Of a stretch of 6,561 nucleotides of DNA, positions 5,322 to 6,561 are shown piece by piece. The notes below the pieces were generated by a model. The model did not search any database and was not told the DNA's origin. It worked only from the letters and a program-made list of their open reading frames with translations. Numbering within the stretch: position 1 is the stretch's first letter; each line of letters begins with the position of its first letter. The position numbers and the translations under genes are program-made. Origin of the DNA: Anaerolineae bacterium (GTDB taxonomy: Bacteria > Chloroflexota > Anaerolineae > Anaerolineales > Villigracilaceae); the NCBI GenBank assembly GCA_003141915.1, contig PLNY01000183.1, forward strand, positions 532-7,092, written 5' to 3'.

Positions 5322-5768
5322 TTAGACTGATGGCTCTTTTTCTGGATGTTTATCTTCGACCCTCAGCGCCAATAATCGCTCAACATCTTGAATATCTTTC
5401 TCGGACTCAACCGGGATAAACAACCAGCGTCCTTCTGGATAGGGATGAGCGCGTTCAATCGCCATTTGCACATTCTTACCGAGTTTCATGTTTTGGGCTT
5501 TTTCAATGCCATTAGGACTGAGATTGATTTGGGCAGTGAAGCCGCCTTTTACTGGATAAAGAGAGGTCAGGAGCTGCCCCCTAATGCGAAATCGCCGCGC
5601 CCATCCGTAATTCTTGCCATACAAGAATTTGAAATCTTCTTGCACTGGGTACTTATTTCGAATGAAGTCAATAAGTGCTTCCCATAATGAAATTCTGGGA
5701 GCAATGGCTTGACGGATTTCTGTGTCAGTTGGTTGGTGTTTTTTCTCGATGAAAATGCCTATACTCAT
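5322..5768 (-). CDS. DUF3788 family protein
   Basis: This 148-residue soluble protein resembles the DUF3788 family. Features visible are an N-terminal helix with SLWEALIDFIRNKYP (27-41), the block FLYGKNYGWARRFRIRGQLLTSLYP (48-72), GGFTAQINL (75-83), and the C-terminal YPEGRWLFIPVESEKDIQDVERLLALR (110-136). Trp, Tyr and Arg in 'YGWARRF' and 'EGRW' are the recurring residues of the family. The biochemical role is unknown; the fold recalls small-ligand-binding or YjbR/DUF1801-like proteins, but this is only an impression. The ribosome binding site is weak (GAAGAGA). The gene is bracketed by GTTAGGCGCATT at 5270-5281 and its inverted copy AATGCGCCTAAC at 5784-5795, with the start only about 15 bases from the latter, so it looks like a single-gene cassette. 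Confidence 0.7.
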   Translation of the reverse strand: MSIGIFIEKKHQPTDTEIRQAIAPRISLWEALIDFIRNKYPVQEDFKFLYGKNYGWARRFRIRGQLLTSLYPVKGGFTAQINLSPNGIEKAQNMKLGKNVQMAIERAHPYPEGRWLFIPVESEKDIQDVERLLALRVEDKHPEKEPSV

Positions 5769-5783
5769 TGCTGGTCTCTTCGT

Positions 5784-5795
5784 AATGCGCCTAAC
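5784..5795 (-). repeat. Inverted core-like sequence at the 5' side of DUF3788
   Basis: AATGCGCCTAAC is the exact reverse complement of GTTAGGCGCATT at 5270-5281. On the minus strand it reads GTTAGGCGCATT directly ahead of the DUF3788 start, as the recombined core of a gene cassette would. No hairpin arms are obvious around it on the far side. Confidence 0.5.
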
Positions 5796-5950
5796 CGGTG
5801 ATTAGATGGCTGTGAATAAGATACAACGAGGAAATTATAAGCATGGAAATAGGGCAGGTCAATGGAAAAGCCGCTTATCTGGCATCCAAAAGCACTTTGG
5901 ATGGGTTATCACGCCGTGACAGCCTCATTAACACTCCGTGATTCGCAAAA

Positions 5951-5987
5951 TAACACTCCGTGTTAATCGAATCAACACGGAGTGTTA
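5951..5987 (-). terminator. Rho-independent terminator of the HU-like gene
   Basis: A perfect 14-bp inverted repeat (TAACACTCCGTGTT, loop of nine, AACACGGAGTGTTA) is followed on the minus strand by TTTTGC. It lies 43 bases beyond the HU-like stop codon. A third copy of the arm (TAACACTCCGTG, 5929-5940) lies exactly 22 bases upstream of the first arm and, with ATTCG (5941-5945), could pair with 5968-5987 instead, leaving a three-base bulge. Confidence 0.7.
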
Positions 5988-6030
5988 CGGCGGGCAGGAT
6001 CCCTTGGTTTGTATTAGTTAGCGCTTGTCC

Positions 6031-6429
6031 TTATGCGACCGGATCATCGGGGTGCCTGGTGTTCCATAACGACACCAATTCCCCCGAATCCTTGCTTAGG
6101 TTGGCGTGGTTGGAAACCTTATCGGCTGTCCAAAGCTGGGGGTTGTTGAGCCCCGCGATGGCCGCCCGGTCGCCCCGCAAGGCAATGTCCACTTCGCCGC
6201 CCACTTTCATGTTGGGCGACATGGTCACCAACCCGTCTATTTTGACGGTCTCACCTGCCTGCAAGGCGGCGATGCAGCCTTCCACGAAAAGCTGCAGGAT
6301 GCTGGAAACTTCCTGTGGGTTGTAGGTGGTATTCTTGGAAGTCCGCTTCGACATTTCCTCCAGGTCCACCAGATTTTGACTGACAATTTTGGGTCGTAAT
6401 TGATTAACCGCTGCTATTTTTTTAGCCAT
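6031..6429 (-). CDS. HU/IHF-like DNA-binding protein (Anaerolineae-type)
   Basis: This 132-residue protein resembles HU/IHF-fold proteins. A basic N-terminus (MAKKIAAVNQLRPK) precedes a helical dimerisation part, VDLEEMSKRTSKNTTYNPQEVSSILQLFVEGCIAALQAG (21-59), in which 'NPxEV...' is the usual helix start. Strands follow, TVKIDGLVTMSPNMKVGGEVDIALR (61-85), corresponding to the HU 'GLGTFxP' region; here the glycine-phenylalanine part reads GLVTMSP. The C-terminus GELVSLWNTRHPDDPV (116-131) is not part of classical HU but is typical of a longer HU-like group I associate with Chloroflexota. It probably binds and bends DNA as a dimer. The start is certain: AGGAGG lies five bases upstream. An extended -10 promoter lies about 56 bases upstream and a strong terminator 43 bases downstream, so it is a single-gene transcript. 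Confidence 0.75.
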   Translation of the reverse strand: MAKKIAAVNQLRPKIVSQNLVDLEEMSKRTSKNTTYNPQEVSSILQLFVEGCIAALQAGETVKIDGLVTMSPNMKVGGEVDIALRGDRAAIAGLNNPQLWTADKVSNHANLSKDSGELVSLWNTRHPDDPVA

Positions 6430-6484
6430 GCTTCCTCCTGATTGGTTTTATAAGCTGGGGAACATCATTGCCCGCCGCACGCCG

Positions 6485-6515
6485 AGTATAACATGGGTAT
6501 ATACAAATTTTCCAA
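6485..6515 (-). promoter_or_regulatory. Promoter of the HU-like gene
   Basis: On the minus strand an extended -10, TGTTATACT (hexamer at 6485-6490), is preceded by TTGGAA (6510-6515) with a 19-base spacer, slightly long; the TG ahead of the hexamer can compensate. Transcription would start near 6478, giving a leader of about 50 bases containing AGGAGG. Confidence 0.5.
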
Positions 6516-6558
6516 CCCGGAATTTTCATTATGGAAATGCAATTGAAGGAAGGCTTCG

Positions 6559-6561
6559 ATG
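6559..6561 (+). CDS. Possible start codon of a divergent gene at the right edge
   Basis: The final three bases are ATG, preceded by AAGGAAGG (6546-6553) at a normal ribosome-binding distance of five. This suggests a plus-strand gene beginning at the edge, divergent from the HU-like gene. An alternative ATG at 6531 is in another frame and lacks a binding site. Nothing can be said of the product. Confidence 0.3.

Noticed and set aside
5960..6325. 121-codon plus-strand frame opposite the HU-like gene
   Set aside because: Antisense to a gene with a strong start, promoter and terminator; no ribosome site and it begins inside the terminator loop.
1..6561. A complete integron with intI, or a transposon
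   Set aside because: No integrase, transposase or terminal inverted repeats pair are visible, and the attC-like sites depart from the standard L/R core arrangement.

Overview
The window most likely comes from the chromosome of an Anaerolineae-type bacterium (phylum Chloroflexota), possibly a metagenome-assembled genome. This is inferred from three things. The HU/IHF-like protein with a C-terminal WNxxHPDDPV tail is a type I associate with this group. The lipoprotein has a Thr-Pro-Thr-Pro linker right after its lipobox. The genes are small and unrelated, and are separated by degenerate palindromic 'GTTAGGC' elements. No rRNA, tRNA, CRISPR array, transposase or integrase is visible.

Layout, left to right. 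Positions 1-192 hold the edge of an unidentified gene and a palindromic GTTAGGC element. Positions 187-1207 (minus) carry a two-gene unit: a LysE/RhtB-type exporter followed by a TfoX N-terminal-domain protein. A second, related element lies at 1236-1258. Positions 1259-1674 hold no intact gene: there is a C-terminal remnant of a serine hydrolase and then a promoter and leader for the only intact plus-strand gene, a small secreted lipoprotein (1675-2226). That gene ends in a strong hairpin. A convergent minus-strand gene (2347-2793) encodes an unrecognised zinc-ribbon protein. After a repeat-containing gap comes a compact minus-strand operon (2930-4570): a UPF0303 (HbpS/GlcG-like) protein directly abutting a Gfo/Idh/MocA oxidoreductase. 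Then come a SLATT/DUF4231-like two-helix membrane protein (4694-5122), a DUF3788 protein bracketed by inverted GTTAGGCGCATT sequences (5322-5768), and an HU-like DNA-binding protein (6031-6429) with a clear promoter and terminator.

How the parts relate. Only two gene pairs look co-transcribed (LysE+TfoX, UPF0303+Gfo/Idh). The rest look like independent accessory units. The boundary elements resemble integron attC core sites (RYYYAAC...GTTRRRY), and genes sit between them as in cassettes, but the sites are imperfect and no intI gene is present. The safest reading is an accessory region of cassette-like genes separated by a dispersed palindromic repeat family. The orphan SLATT protein is the only candidate with a possible defence link. 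No complete, evidently new multi-gene system is visible.
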